Positions 6,139-13,940 of a stretch of DNA of 14,425 bases are shown here, one piece after another; position 1 is the stretch's first letter; each line of letters starts with the position of its first letter. Origin of the DNA: Alistipes sp. GTDB taxonomy: Bacteria > Bacteroidota > Bacteroidia > Bacteroidales > Rikenellaceae. The translations under genes were made by a program, and so were the position numbers. The stretch lies in the NCBI GenBank assembly GCA_029065825.1, contig JAIEHQ010000030.1, positions 1 to 14,425 of the forward strand, given 5' to 3'. The notes beneath the pieces are model-generated. The model worked only from the letters and a program-made list of their open reading frames with translations, had not been told where the DNA came from and made no database searches.

Positions 6139-7644
6139 TCAGAACTGGAAATAAATGAAAGGTTGTATGTCGCTCGACTTGACCTGCATGACCACCCAGA
6201 CCACGACTGTGGCCAGCAGCACCTGGGCGGCCAGGGGCAGTCCCGTTACGAAGCGGCGCGCCCGGCGGTCGCAGCTTCCCGGCAGCAGATGGAGCAGGTA
6301 GCCGAGGCCGATGAGCAGAAATACGCCGGTGTAGCCGGAGAAGAGCTGCGGGGCGATCGCCGCGTTGAAGTGGCGGAAGATTTGCCGCAGCATCAGACCG
6401 ACGGTCTGCATCGACTCGGCCCGGAACATGAGCCAGCCGAAGCAGACGAGATTGAAGGTAAGGAAGATGCCGGGAATGCGCCAGTACCAGCGCATCTGGT
6501 GTCCGAGGGCTTTCGAGCCGGGGACCGCCCGCATCCAGAGCTTGTGGAGTGCGAGCGCCAGTCCGTGCAGCCCGCCCCAGAGGATGAAGCGCACGGCCGC
6601 GCCGTGCCACAGTCCGCCCAGCAGCATGGTCAGCATCAGGTTGAGGTAGGTGCGCACCCGTCCCTTGCGGTTGCCGCCCAGCGAAATGTAGAGGTAGTCG
6701 CGCAGCCAGGAGGAGAGCGATATGTGCCAGCGCCGCCAGAATTCGGTGATGGTGGCCGACTTGTAGGGGGCATCGAAGTTTTTCGGGAAGCGGAATCCCA
6801 GCAGCAGGGCGATGCCGATGGCCATGTCGGAGTAGCCCGAGAAGTCGCAGTAGATCTGGAGGGCGTAGCCGTAGATGCCCGTCAGGCATTCGAAGCCGGA
6901 GTAGAGCAGCGGATCGTCGAAGATCCGATCGACGAAGTTGAGCGATATGTAGTCCGAGACGACCGCTTTCTTGAACAGGCCGGTCAGGATCAGAAAGACT
7001 CCCGAGCCGAACATTTCGCGCGTGATGCGGATCGGGTTGCGGCGGATCTGGGGGATGAAGTCGCGGGCGCGGACGATCGGCCCGGCCACCAGCTGGGGGA
7101 AGAACGAGAGGTAGAAGAGGTAGTCGCCCCAGCGGTCGAGCAGCCGCAGCTCGCCCCGGTAGATGTCGATGGTATAGCTCATCGACTGGAAGACGAAGAA
7201 CGAGATGCCGACCGGCAGGAAGATGTTCCGGAAGTCGAGAAATCCCTCTCCGAAGAGGTCGTTGGCGATGCCGATCAGGAAATTGGTGTACTTGAAGTAG
7301 CCCAGCATGCCCAGATTGACCAGCACGCTCAGCAGCACCAGCCACCGCCTGGCGCCTCTGCCTTCGGTGCGGAAGATGGCCCGGGCGATCCAGAAGTCGC
7401 TGACCGAGGCGAAGACGAGCAGCAGGAAGTAGATGCCGCTCGACTTGTAGTAGAAGTAGAGCGAGAAGAGGATCACATAGACGATGCGTGCGGTCGCGGC
7501 GCTGCGCAGCCGGCCGTAGAGGAGCAGGAAGCCCGCGAAGAGGAACAGGAACAGCCCGCTGCTGAAGATCAGCGGCTGCTGGGGGTCGTAGCTCAGCAGC
7601 GAGCAGAGTTTCCCGAAGATATGTTCTTCCGCTCGGACCGTCAT
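6139..7644 (-). CDS. MBOAT-family membrane O-acyltransferase (AlgI/DltB-like)
   Basis: This 501-residue polytopic membrane protein belongs to the MBOAT family of acyltransferases, which move an acyl (often acetyl) group across the inner membrane for attachment to surface polymers. Family landmarks are the conserved block DFSGYSDMAIG, the motif EFWRRWHISLSSWLRDYLYI followed by GGNRKG, and the presumed catalytic histidine H347 in LGGLWHGAA. Length and order match AlgI-type proteins. The ATG at 7644 overlaps the stop of the SGNH gene in an ATGA, which indicates translational coupling. A longer upstream frame exists but has no membrane-protein character. The pairing with an SGNH protein is the usual architecture of AlgI/AlgJ, PatA/PatB and DltB/DltD systems. 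The acceptor (capsule, exopolysaccharide, peptidoglycan or lipid) is unknown. Confidence 0.94.
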   Translation of the reverse strand: MTVRAEEHIFGKLCSLLSYDPQQPLIFSSGLFLFLFAGFLLLYGRLRSAATARIVYVILFSLYFYYKSSGIYFLLLVFASVSDFWIARAIFRTEGRGARRWLVLLSVLVNLGMLGYFKYTNFLIGIANDLFGEGFLDFRNIFLPVGISFFVFQSMSYTIDIYRGELRLLDRWGDYLFYLSFFPQLVAGPIVRARDFIPQIRRNPIRITREMFGSGVFLILTGLFKKAVVSDYISLNFVDRIFDDPLLYSGFECLTGIYGYALQIYCDFSGYSDMAIGIALLLGFRFPKNFDAPYKSATITEFWRRWHISLSSWLRDYLYISLGGNRKGRVRTYLNLMLTMLLGGLWHGAAVRFILWGGLHGLALALHKLWMRAVPGSKALGHQMRWYWRIPGIFLTFNLVCFGWLMFRAESMQTVGLMLRQIFRHFNAAIAPQLFSGYTGVFLLIGLGYLLHLLPGSCDRRARRFVTGLPLAAQVLLATVVVWVVMQVKSSDIQPFIYFQF

Positions 7645-9236
7645 CGCTCGGGGTGGTTGCGCAGGTTGCGGCCGACCGGCCGTGCGGAGCGGATCAGCGC
7701 CTCTTCGAGCGGCGTGATGCGGGCGCTGTCTGCGATGTTGGCATGGGCGACCCGGACGGACAGCGGATGGCGGCGGACCGCGTCGTCGATCGCGTCGCAA
7801 AGCCCCCAGGCGATGCGGCGGCCGCCCGCGAAGTTGATGTGGGTGTAGTCCTTGCCGGCCCAGCCCTCGGCGACGAAGCGTTCCATGCCGCCGAGCGACT
7901 GCATGGCCCGGTAGGTGTTCCAGAAGGCGGCTCCGGAGGCTTCGGCCGCAGCGCGCTGGGCCTCGACCATGAACGGTGCGGAGGCCATCGGCACGAACCG
8001 ATCCTCCTCCTTGATGCTGCGGTCGCTGACGCTCATAACCAGCACCGCGGCCCGGGGAAAGCAGTGGCGGACGTAGGCGATCATCTTCTCGATCTGCTCG
8101 CCGTAGCGCGTGTAGTTGCGGACATCGGGCTGGAGTATGTTGAGTCCGTACTGGAGGATTACCAGGTCGTAGCCGAGCATCCGGTCGGCCTGTGCGTTCA
8201 GCGCGGGCGAGGTGCGGAACATGGCCTGGCCGTTGTTGCTGCGGATCGAGTAGTTATCGACCGCCACGCCCGGCGACGATTCGAACAGCGCTCCGTAACC
8301 CACCACGCCGGCGGCTCCCGAGAGCACCGAGAACTCCAGCGATCGGATCGTGCCCCGGACGACGATCTGCCGCATCAGGGGCGAAGCCTCGATCTCGAAG
8401 ATGCGGCTCTGCGCATCATTGACCGTCACTTCGACGCGGCTGTCCGAGCGGCTCAGGAAGAGGATGCGCGCGGTGTTGCAGCTGTCCAGGCAGGCCCGTT
8501 CGGAGGTTCCCTCCCAGCGGGTCGATGCCCCGTCGGCCGGCTGGCAGACCCAGCCCGAGACGCAGTAGCTGTCGGCCAGCGCTTCGGGGGTGGTGCGGCG
8601 CTGCATGACGTTGTAGCTGTTCCAGCCCTTCGAGCGCGTGCGGATCGTGCGGCGGAAGTCGGTCAGGGGCGAGGCGGCCGGTGCGAAGCCGGCGCCGGCA
8701 CCTCCGTAGCGGAGCTGCAGCTGTTCGCGCAGGTCCGAAGTGAGGATGTCGCCTTCGATGAACGAGTCGCCCATCACGGCGATGCGCACGAGCGAATCGC
8801 CCCGCTGCAACTTGCGGCAGAGAGCTGCCAGGCGGCTGTGGCCGGTGGTGTCGAAATCTTCGATGGGGATCAGCTCCGGCAGCCTGCGTGCCGTGTCGCC
8901 CGGCAGTGCCCGGTGTGCGGCCGGGGCCGGCTCCCGTTCGACGAGCGACCATTCGTAGGTGGCGGGAACCTCCCGGGGGGCGGAGTCGGCGATCAGCCGG
9001 GCGACCTGCTGCAGGTCGATCCGGAACTCCTCTTCGTCGAGGGCCGTCAGGATCGCCTCCTCGCTCCTGGTCTCCTCCTCTTCCTCGAAGCGGAGGAATT
9101 CCGAGAGAATGTTGGCGCGTTTGAGACGGATCCCGCCGACGGTCTGCGGAGGGACGAAACTCAGAAGAATCAGCGCGGCGATAAGCGCAAACACAGCCGT
9201 GCGGCTGCGGTGCGTGTAATCGGGTTCGGGGGTCAT
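7641..9236 (-). CDS. SGNH/GDSL-hydrolase-like membrane-anchored protein, MBOAT partner
   Basis: This 531-residue protein has one N-terminal membrane anchor or uncleaved signal (about 13-29). A very acidic stretch follows (about 46-70, EFLRFEEEEE onward), then a linker and an SGNH fold facing the periplasm. Block I is VMGDSF with nucleophile S158. A block III-like YGLN (oxyanion Asn) is present. Block V is DYTH with D463 and H466, completing a Ser-His-Asp triad. The domain holds an insert between blocks I and III, seen in large acyl-esterase or acyltransferase SGNH proteins. It probably hands the acyl group exported by the MBOAT protein to a surface glycan, as AlgJ/AlgX, PatB and DltD do. That role is inference from the pairing. 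Its ATG overlaps the zinc-peptidase stop by one base (TGATG), and its own stop overlaps the MBOAT start. Confidence 0.88.
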   Translation of the reverse strand: MTPEPDYTHRSRTAVFALIAALILLSFVPPQTVGGIRLKRANILSEFLRFEEEEETRSEEAILTALDEEEFRIDLQQVARLIADSAPREVPATYEWSLVEREPAPAAHRALPGDTARRLPELIPIEDFDTTGHSRLAALCRKLQRGDSLVRIAVMGDSFIEGDILTSDLREQLQLRYGGAGAGFAPAASPLTDFRRTIRTRSKGWNSYNVMQRRTTPEALADSYCVSGWVCQPADGASTRWEGTSERACLDSCNTARILFLSRSDSRVEVTVNDAQSRIFEIEASPLMRQIVVRGTIRSLEFSVLSGAAGVVGYGALFESSPGVAVDNYSIRSNNGQAMFRTSPALNAQADRMLGYDLVILQYGLNILQPDVRNYTRYGEQIEKMIAYVRHCFPRAAVLVMSVSDRSIKEEDRFVPMASAPFMVEAQRAAAEASGAAFWNTYRAMQSLGGMERFVAEGWAGKDYTHINFAGGRRIAWGLCDAIDDAVRRHPLSVRVAHANIADSARITPLEEALIRSARPVGRNLRNHPER

Positions 9237-9997
9237 CAGTCGCGTCTTCCTCCCAGGATGATGAGAATGTAGTAGAGCAGCGAGGCGACGGCGCTGAGCG
9301 CTGCGACCAGGTAGGTGCGGGCCGCCCACGAGAGGGCTTCGCGCGCCTGGGCCAGCTGGCGGCCTTCGAGCGTGCGGCTGCTCTGGAGCCAGGCCAGCGC
9401 GCGCTGCGAGGCGTTGTACTCGACCGGGAGGGTAATGATCGAGAAGAGGGCCGAGACTCCGATCATGCCGATGCCGATCCAGCAGAGCAGCTCGTTCTGG
9501 GTCGTGGCCAGGATCACCAGGCCGATGATGACCACGAAGGTGGCCATCCGCGAGGAGAACTGCACGACGGGCACCAGCTGCGAGCGCAGGGCCAGCGGGG
9601 CGTAGCCCTGGGCGTGCTGGATCGCGTGGCCGCACTCGTGGCAGGCGACGGCCGCGGCCGCCACGCTGCGGCTCGAATAGACGGCGTCGCTCAGATTGAC
9701 GGTCATCGTCTGCGGATTGAAGTGGTCGGTTAGCATGCCGCCCACGTGGGTGATCCGGACGTTGTGGACGTTGTTTTCGCGCAGCATCTTCTCGGCCACC
9801 TCCGCGCCGGTCAGGCCGCCGGGGAAGGGGATCTCCGAGTATTTCTTGAAGACGTGTTGCAGGCGGGCCTGGACCGCATAGCCCAGGATGCCGATTACGA
9901 TGATGAGCAGGAACATGCCCGTCGTTGCCGCATCGTATCGAGCGGCACCCTCCGTCGCGTAGTAGCCGCTCTGGAGCAGGGAGAGGATTTGCAGCAT
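9236..9997 (-). CDS. Membrane zinc metallopeptidase (YugP/Zn_peptidase_2 family)
   Basis: This 253-residue membrane protein has a first hydrophobic helix at about 27-42, the zinc-binding motif HECGH at 120-124, and two or more hydrophobic helices in the C-terminal half. The glutamate in LPVEYNAS is the likely third zinc ligand. The arrangement matches the neutral zinc metallopeptidase family typified by B. subtilis YugP, whose substrates are not established to my knowledge. Family members are usually about 225-235 residues. The extra residues are at the N terminus, so a later start is possible, although no better ATG is evident before the first helix. The stop overlaps the next gene's start in TGATG. 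The 84-base gap to the upstream dehydrogenase gene has no clear promoter, so this gene is probably read from the same transcript. Confidence 0.9.
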   Translation of the reverse strand: MLQILSLLQSGYYATEGAARYDAATTGMFLLIIVIGILGYAVQARLQHVFKKYSEIPFPGGLTGAEVAEKMLRENNVHNVRITHVGGMLTDHFNPQTMTVNLSDAVYSSRSVAAAAVACHECGHAIQHAQGYAPLALRSQLVPVVQFSSRMATFVVIIGLVILATTQNELLCWIGIGMIGVSALFSIITLPVEYNASQRALAWLQSSRTLEGRQLAQAREALSWAARTYLVAALSAVASLLYYILIILGGRRD

Positions 9998-10081
9998 AGG
10001 ATGTTTGTTTTGCCGGCGGCGGCTCCGGAATGCGGATCGGGTCCGTGCTGCGGCGCTCCGCCGAAGGTGGAAATTACGGTG

Positions 10082-10825
10082 TTACTTGCGGTGGGTGTAG
10101 TAGGCACCCGCCTGCTGGGAGGGCATCAGCACGATGTCGTTCACGTTCATGTGGGCGGGCAGCTGCACGATCCAGGCGATCGCCTCGGCGATGTCGTCGC
10201 CCGTGAGCGGCGTAACGCCCCGGTAGGTGTCGTCGGCCCGCCGGCGGTCGCCGTGAAAGCGCACGAGCGAAAATTCGGTCTCGACCATGCCGGGGCGGAT
10301 CTCGCTTACCTTGATTCCGTTGCCCAGCAGATCGGCGCGCATGGCCTGCGAGATGGCGTGCACGGCGTGCTTCGAGGCGCAGTAAACGGCACCGTTCTCG
10401 TAAGGCTCCGTGCCGGCGATCGAGCCGATGTTGATGACGTGGCCCGAGCCTGCGGCGACCATCTTGGGGGTTACCACCCGCGTGACGTAGAGCAGCCCCT
10501 TGACGTTGGTGTCGATCATCGCGTCCCAGTCGGAGGACGATCCCCGGTCGATGTGTTCCAGTCCGGCGGCCAGGCCCGCGTTATTGACCAGCAGGTCGAT
10601 CCGTTCGATGGGTTCGAGCGCGGCGATGCACGCCTGCTCGTCGCGCACGTCGAAGCAGAGCGTGCGGCACGTTCCTCCGGCGGCTTCGATTTCGGCGCGC
10701 AGCGCTTCGAGCCGCTCGGCCCGGCGGCCGGTGGCGATGATCCCGTATCCGAGGGAGGCCAGGCGCAGGGCCGTCGCGCGGCCGATGCCCGAGGTGGCTC
10801 CCGTGATTAAAGCTTGTTTTTTCAT
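10082..10825 (-). CDS. Short-chain dehydrogenase/reductase (SDR), YdfG-like
   Basis: This 247-residue classical SDR is an NAD(P)-dependent oxidoreductase of the cytoplasm. The cofactor loop TGATSGIG occupies residues 8-15, NNAG is at 81-84, and the catalytic set is S135 with Y148 and K152 (YCASK). The arginines after the second strand (GRRAERLE) suggest NADP preference. The overall style resembles YdfG-type 3-hydroxy-acid or serine dehydrogenases, but the SDR family is too broad to name a substrate. It opens the minus-strand gene run and is divergent from the permease gene, with about 90 bases between the two starts. The ATG at 10825 gives the normal N terminus (MKKQALITGA). Confidence 0.93.
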   Translation of the reverse strand: MKKQALITGATSGIGRATALRLASLGYGIIATGRRAERLEALRAEIEAAGGTCRTLCFDVRDEQACIAALEPIERIDLLVNNAGLAAGLEHIDRGSSSDWDAMIDTNVKGLLYVTRVVTPKMVAAGSGHVINIGSIAGTEPYENGAVYCASKHAVHAISQAMRADLLGNGIKVSEIRPGMVETEFSLVRFHGDRRRADDTYRGVTPLTGDDIAEAIAWIVQLPAHMNVNDIVLMPSQQAGAYYTHRK

Positions 10826-10854
10826 ACGCTTGGAATTATCCGCATAATTTCGGA

Positions 10855-10862
10855 CAAAAATA
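10855..10862 (-). promoter_or_regulatory. Promoter -7 box for the SDR-led minus-strand operon
   Basis: TATTTTTG on the minus strand matches TAnnTTTG and lies 29 bases before the SDR start codon. The nearest TTTG upstream is 25 bases away, wider than usual, so the -33 element is unsure. Confidence 0.55.
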
Positions 10863-10875
10863 AGAAATTATTGTG

Positions 10876-10883
10876 TTACTTTG
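10876..10883 (+). promoter_or_regulatory. Possible -7 box for the permease-menG operon
   Basis: TTACTTTG resembles TAnnTTTG with one mismatch in the second position and lies about 30 bases before the preferred TTG start. No convincing -33 TTG is seen. The call is tentative, supported mainly by position in the only AT-rich patch between the divergent genes. Confidence 0.35.
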
Positions 10884-10913
10884 CATACAAATAACGCGCA
10901 AAATAGGAGTGGG

Positions 10914-12164
10914 TTGAATCTCGAATGGTTCATAGCGTGCAGAATCGCCCGTCGTACGCCCGGCAACCGTCCGGGCGTGATGGTGCGTATCGCCGTCGCG
11001 GCGGTGGCGCTCAGCATGGCGGTCATGATCGTGGCGCTGGCCGTGATCATGGGATTCCGGCGTGAGATTACCGATCGGGTGGCCGGCTTCTCGGCGCACG
11101 TCGCGGTAAGCGACCGCCGCAGCGATCCGGCTGTCGGCTCCTGTCCCGTGCGGCGGACCGATACGCTCGAATCCCTCATGCGCACGGCGGGCGGAACGGA
11201 GCGGATCGCCCCCTATGCCGTGCGGGGCGGTGTGGTAAAGAGCGCCGATGCGATCCTCGGGCTGCTGCTCAAGGGGGTCGATGGCAGTTATGACGCTTCG
11301 TTCTTCGAGCGGTATCTGGTGGAGGGGAGCTTTCCCCGCGTGGGCGACTCGGTGCGCACCAAGGAGCTGCTCCTCTCCCGGGAGGTGGCGCGTCGTGCGC
11401 GGATTGCCGTGGGCGATCGTGTGGAGCTCCTCTTTCTGGAGGAGGACGGTGCGCTGCGGCGCGACCGGTTCAAGGTGTCGGGTATCTACTTTACGGGAAT
11501 GGACTCCTTCGACAGTGTGCTGGCGCTGACCGATCTGCGCAACGTGCAGCGTCTCTGCGGCTTTTCGCCCGATCAGGTGGCGGGTTACGAGATCACGCTC
11601 CGCCGTCCCGAGCAGGCGCAGGAGTACGCCGTGCGTCTGAACGACGCACTGTTTTGCAGCGGGGCGGGGCGCGAGTATCCCTACCTTGCGGCAGCCGACG
11701 CGCAGCGCGCCCATGCGGGGGTATTCGACTGGCTGCGCACGCACGACGTGAACGCTGCGGTGGTGCTGGCGATCATGACCGTCGTGGCGCTGTTCAACAT
11801 GTCGGTGGCGCTGCTTACCCTGGTCTTCGAGCGTACGCGGATGATCGGTCTGCTCAAGACGCTGGGGATGGGCAACGGCGCGATCCGGCGCGTCTTTCTC
11901 TGGCGGGCCTCGCTGACCGTCGTGCGCGGCGTGGCGTGGGGCAACGTCCTCGGACTGGGGATCTGCCTGCTGCAGCGCTGTTTCCACCTGATCCGGCTCG
12001 ATCCCGAGGGGTATGTTCTCTCGGAGATGCCCGTGGCGTTCGGCTTCGGGTGGTGGCTGGCCCTCAATGCCGGGGTGGTGGCCGTCATCGTGGCGCTGCT
12101 GGTGGTGCCGGCCTCGCTCATCGCTCATGTCAGACCGGACGAAGCGATCCGGTATAACTCATAA
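10914..12164 (+). CDS. LolC/LolE-type (FtsX-family) ABC transporter permease
   Basis: This is an inner-membrane permease with the four-helix FtsX/LolC-E layout. One helix lies near the N terminus (about 24-46), followed by a periplasmic domain of about 220 residues and then three C-terminal helices. ERTRMIGLLKTLGMGN is the cytoplasmic coupling segment that touches the ATPase. Such permeases move lipoproteins from the inner membrane toward the outer membrane or do related envelope work. Bacteroidetes often carry a single LolCE-like subunit. No ATP-binding partner is in the window. The start is taken as TTG at 10914 because AGGAG lies 4 bases before it and the product begins MNLEWFIA, as relatives do. 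The TTG at 10881 in the same frame would overlap the putative promoter, and the next ATG (10982) would cut into the region just before helix 1. Confidence 0.87.
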   Translation: MNLEWFIACRIARRTPGNRPGVMVRIAVAAVALSMAVMIVALAVIMGFRREITDRVAGFSAHVAVSDRRSDPAVGSCPVRRTDTLESLMRTAGGTERIAPYAVRGGVVKSADAILGLLLKGVDGSYDASFFERYLVEGSFPRVGDSVRTKELLLSREVARRARIAVGDRVELLFLEEDGALRRDRFKVSGIYFTGMDSFDSVLALTDLRNVQRLCGFSPDQVAGYEITLRRPEQAQEYAVRLNDALFCSGAGREYPYLAAADAQRAHAGVFDWLRTHDVNAAVVLAIMTVVALFNMSVALLTLVFERTRMIGLLKTLGMGNGAIRRVFLWRASLTVVRGVAWGNVLGLGICLLQRCFHLIRLDPEGYVLSEMPVAFGFGWWLALNAGVVAVIVALLVVPASLIAHVRPDEAIRYNS

Positions 12165-12175
12165 AATTTCGAAAA

Positions 12176-12904
12176 ATGAAACCTTACGATACGCAGCAGA
12201 CCAAGAAGGAGCAGGTGCGCGAGATGTTCGATCGCATCGCTCCGGCCTACGACCGGCTGAACCATACGCTGTCGTTCCTGGTCGATAAGTTGTGGCGCCG
12301 CCGTGTGGTGCGGCTGGTGCGGCGCATGAAACCCCGCCGTGTGCTCGATCTGGCGACGGGAACGGGCGACCTGGCCATCGCGCTGGCACGTCGCATCCGG
12401 GGCGTGCAGGTGCTCGGAGTCGATCTTTCGGAGCAGATGCTCTCCCTGGCCCAAAGCAAGGTCGCCTCGTGCGGACTCGACGAGCGGGTGGTGCTCGCCC
12501 AGGGCGAGGCCGAGCGGCTGGAGGTGGCGGACGGCACGTTCGATGTGGTGACGGTCGGTTTCGGGGTGCGCAACTTCGAGGATTTGGCTGCCGGACTGCG
12601 GGAGATCGTCCGCGTGCTGCGGCCGGGCGGCCGGGCGGTCATTCTGGAGTTCTCGACCCCGACGAATCCCCTTTTCCGCCGGATCTATGGCTTCTACAGC
12701 CACCGGTTGCTGCCGCTGGTGGGCGGCATGGTCTCGAAAGACCGCAAGGCGTACGAATATCTGCCCGCCTCGGTCGATGAATTTCCCGCTCCGGCGCGGT
12801 TCCTGGAGGCGCTCTCCGAGGCGGGCTTCGTCCGCTGCCGCGCACGGTCGCAGAGCTGGGGCATCGCTCATATCTATATAGGTACGAAACCCGTCCGTCC
12901 GTGA
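12176..12904 (+). CDS. ubiE: Demethylmenaquinone methyltransferase (MenG/UbiE)
   Basis: This 242-residue class I SAM-dependent methyltransferase catalyses the last step of menaquinone synthesis, C-methylation of demethylmenaquinone. Motif I, DLATGTGD, is at 58-65, the acidic ribose-binding residue follows in GVDLS (81-85), and the family signature GFGVRNFED is at 128-136. The N-terminal block FDRIAPAYDRLNH is also typical of UbiE/MenG. Bacteroidetes make menaquinone rather than ubiquinone, so MenG is the functional reading. The ATG lies 11 bases after the permease stop, and its TGA overlaps the next gene's ATG (TGATG), so all three are read as one operon. Confidence 0.96.
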   Translation: MKPYDTQQTKKEQVREMFDRIAPAYDRLNHTLSFLVDKLWRRRVVRLVRRMKPRRVLDLATGTGDLAIALARRIRGVQVLGVDLSEQMLSLAQSKVASCGLDERVVLAQGEAERLEVADGTFDVVTVGFGVRNFEDLAAGLREIVRVLRPGGRAVILEFSTPTNPLFRRIYGFYSHRLLPLVGGMVSKDRKAYEYLPASVDEFPAPARFLEALSEAGFVRCRARSQSWGIAHIYIGTKPVRP

Positions 12905-13425
12905 TGGGCCGCTCGTTGAGGTGCGTCTTGCTGCTCGCGGTGCTTCTGCTGGCCGGGTGTGCCGCCTCGCAGATGCGCAGGATCCGTATGGCCGGTCCGG
13001 TCGCGGTGCGCACCTACGGCACTGTCGGCATGGACGTGCGGCTGGAGGTGGAGTATGCCGGGCGCAGGACGCTGCGGGTCGAGGAGGCGGAGGTCGAGTT
13101 TTTCGCCGGCGGGGGGAGCCTCGGACGCATGCTCCTGCGCGAGGGGTTCGAGCTTCCGGCACGGACGCGGACGACGCTCCGCACGCGGTGGCGCTTCGAC
13201 TTTGCGGATGCGGCGGCCGGATGGGTGCTGCTCCGGCGGCTGGAGGAAGGCGAGTTCGACCGGCTCGATGCCGCGGTCGATGCGACGGTGCGGCTGGGAG
13301 GCATCCGGCGGAGGATTCGCAGCGAAAGGATGCCTGTGTCGGAATTTTTGAATATCTTTGAAGGCTCGATCGACGGCGGGGTGGGGCTGCCTGTGCTGCG
13401 AACGACGGACGAAAACGAGGATTAA
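12904..13425 (+). CDS. Small lipoprotein of unknown function (LEA-like fold possible)
   Basis: This 173-residue protein starts with a signal peptide ending in the lipobox LLAGC, with C19 as the lipidated residue. I do not recognise the family by name. The mature part has alternating strand-like segments (for example DVRLEVEYAGRR and LRVEEAEVEFFAGG) and a pattern of polar and aliphatic residues that recalls LEA14-like beta-sandwich domains seen in small bacterial lipoproteins. That is a weak structural impression only. The ATG at 12904 shares a base with the menG stop. A GTG immediately upstream (12901) would add one residue. The neighbours (menG before, a SPOR-like secreted protein 9 bases after) suggest an envelope role in the same operon. 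Confidence 0.82.
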   Translation: MGRSLRCVLLLAVLLLAGCAASQMRRIRMAGPVAVRTYGTVGMDVRLEVEYAGRRTLRVEEAEVEFFAGGGSLGRMLLREGFELPARTRTTLRTRWRFDFADAAAGWVLLRRLEEGEFDRLDAAVDATVRLGGIRRRIRSERMPVSEFLNIFEGSIDGGVGLPVLRTTDENED

Positions 13426-13434
13426 TCGCGAGAG

Positions 13435-13884
13435 ATGATGCGAAGAGTGATATTTACGGGCGTTCTGCTCCTGGGAGCATGCGTCGGAGTGCGGGCGCAG
13501 TCGCTCGCATCGTTCAAGGAGGGGCTGCGGGAGCCGTCCCGGGGGGCACGGCTCGAAGTGGTGGAGCACGGGGCCGCCGTGCGTGCCGTCGGACAGGGGG
13601 CGGCGGTTTCGGGCAAGGTCCGCTTCAAAGGGTACCGGATCGGCATCTTCTTCGACAACGGAGCCAATGCGCGCGAGAAGGCGCTCGCCGCACGCCAGGC
13701 TTTTGCGGAGGCTTTTCCCGACGAAAAGGTCTATCTGACCTATGAGAATCCCTATTTCAAGGTAACGGCCGGAAATTGCGTCAATTCGGAGGAGGCGATC
13801 GTGCTGCTCGGCAAGATCCGGAGCCGTTTTCCGGAGGCTTATCTGATGCGGGAGGACCTTACGGTGGCCGATTTGATCCGTTAG
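13435..13884 (+). CDS. Secreted SPOR-domain-like protein
   Basis: This 149-residue protein has a signal peptide (about 1-21, ending GVRAQ) and a C-terminal SPOR-like module of about 80 residues. The module begins FKGYRIGIFFDNG and continues through ARQAFAEAFPDEKVYLTYENPYFKV with NSEEAIVLLGKI and RFPEAY. SPOR domains bind denuded peptidoglycan glycans at division sites. The order of strand, helix, strand, helix and the phrase Y-NPYFKV-G-C fit the form common in Bacteroidetes. LLGAC in the signal could also be read as a lipobox, so a lipoprotein is an alternative. Two adjacent ATG codons (13435 and 13438) can serve as start, with GAGAG just before. The gene is last in the permease-menG operon, and I see no U-rich terminator after it. 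Confidence 0.85.
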   Translation: MMRRVIFTGVLLLGACVGVRAQSLASFKEGLREPSRGARLEVVEHGAAVRAVGQGAAVSGKVRFKGYRIGIFFDNGANAREKALAARQAFAEAFPDEKVYLTYENPYFKVTAGNCVNSEEAIVLLGKIRSRFPEAYLMREDLTVADLIR

Positions 13885-13910
13885 AGCCGGCCCTTGAAAA
13901 AAATATGGAT

Positions 13911-13936
13911 GATTCGTGGATAAAATCGCACGAATC
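13911..13936. promoter_or_regulatory. Perfect inverted repeat (8+10+8) just upstream of the -7 box of the Cys-rich gene
   Basis: GATTCGTG (13911-13918) and CACGAATC (13929-13936) are perfect reverse complements separated by 10 bases. The right arm ends 4 bases before the -7 box TATATTTG, so the element lies in the -33 to -10 zone where a regulator would bind. It is not followed directly by a T run and so is unlikely to be only a terminator for the preceding gene. Confidence 0.55.
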
Positions 13937-13940
13937 TGAG

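Noticed and set aside
5374..7848. Plus-strand open frame of 824 codons opposite the PAP2, MBOAT and SGNH genes
   Set aside because: It is an antisense shadow spanning several real genes on the other strand and composed of Glu/Gln/Val/Ala/Arg-rich sequence.
7653..9272. Plus-strand open frame of 539 codons opposite the SGNH gene
   Set aside because: The SGNH catalytic blocks are on the minus strand. This frame shows no domain.
10836..12128. Minus-strand open frame of 430 codons opposite the permease
   Set aside because: The product is His/Arg/Gln-rich without hydrophobic core segments. The plus strand encodes a clear FtsX-family permease.
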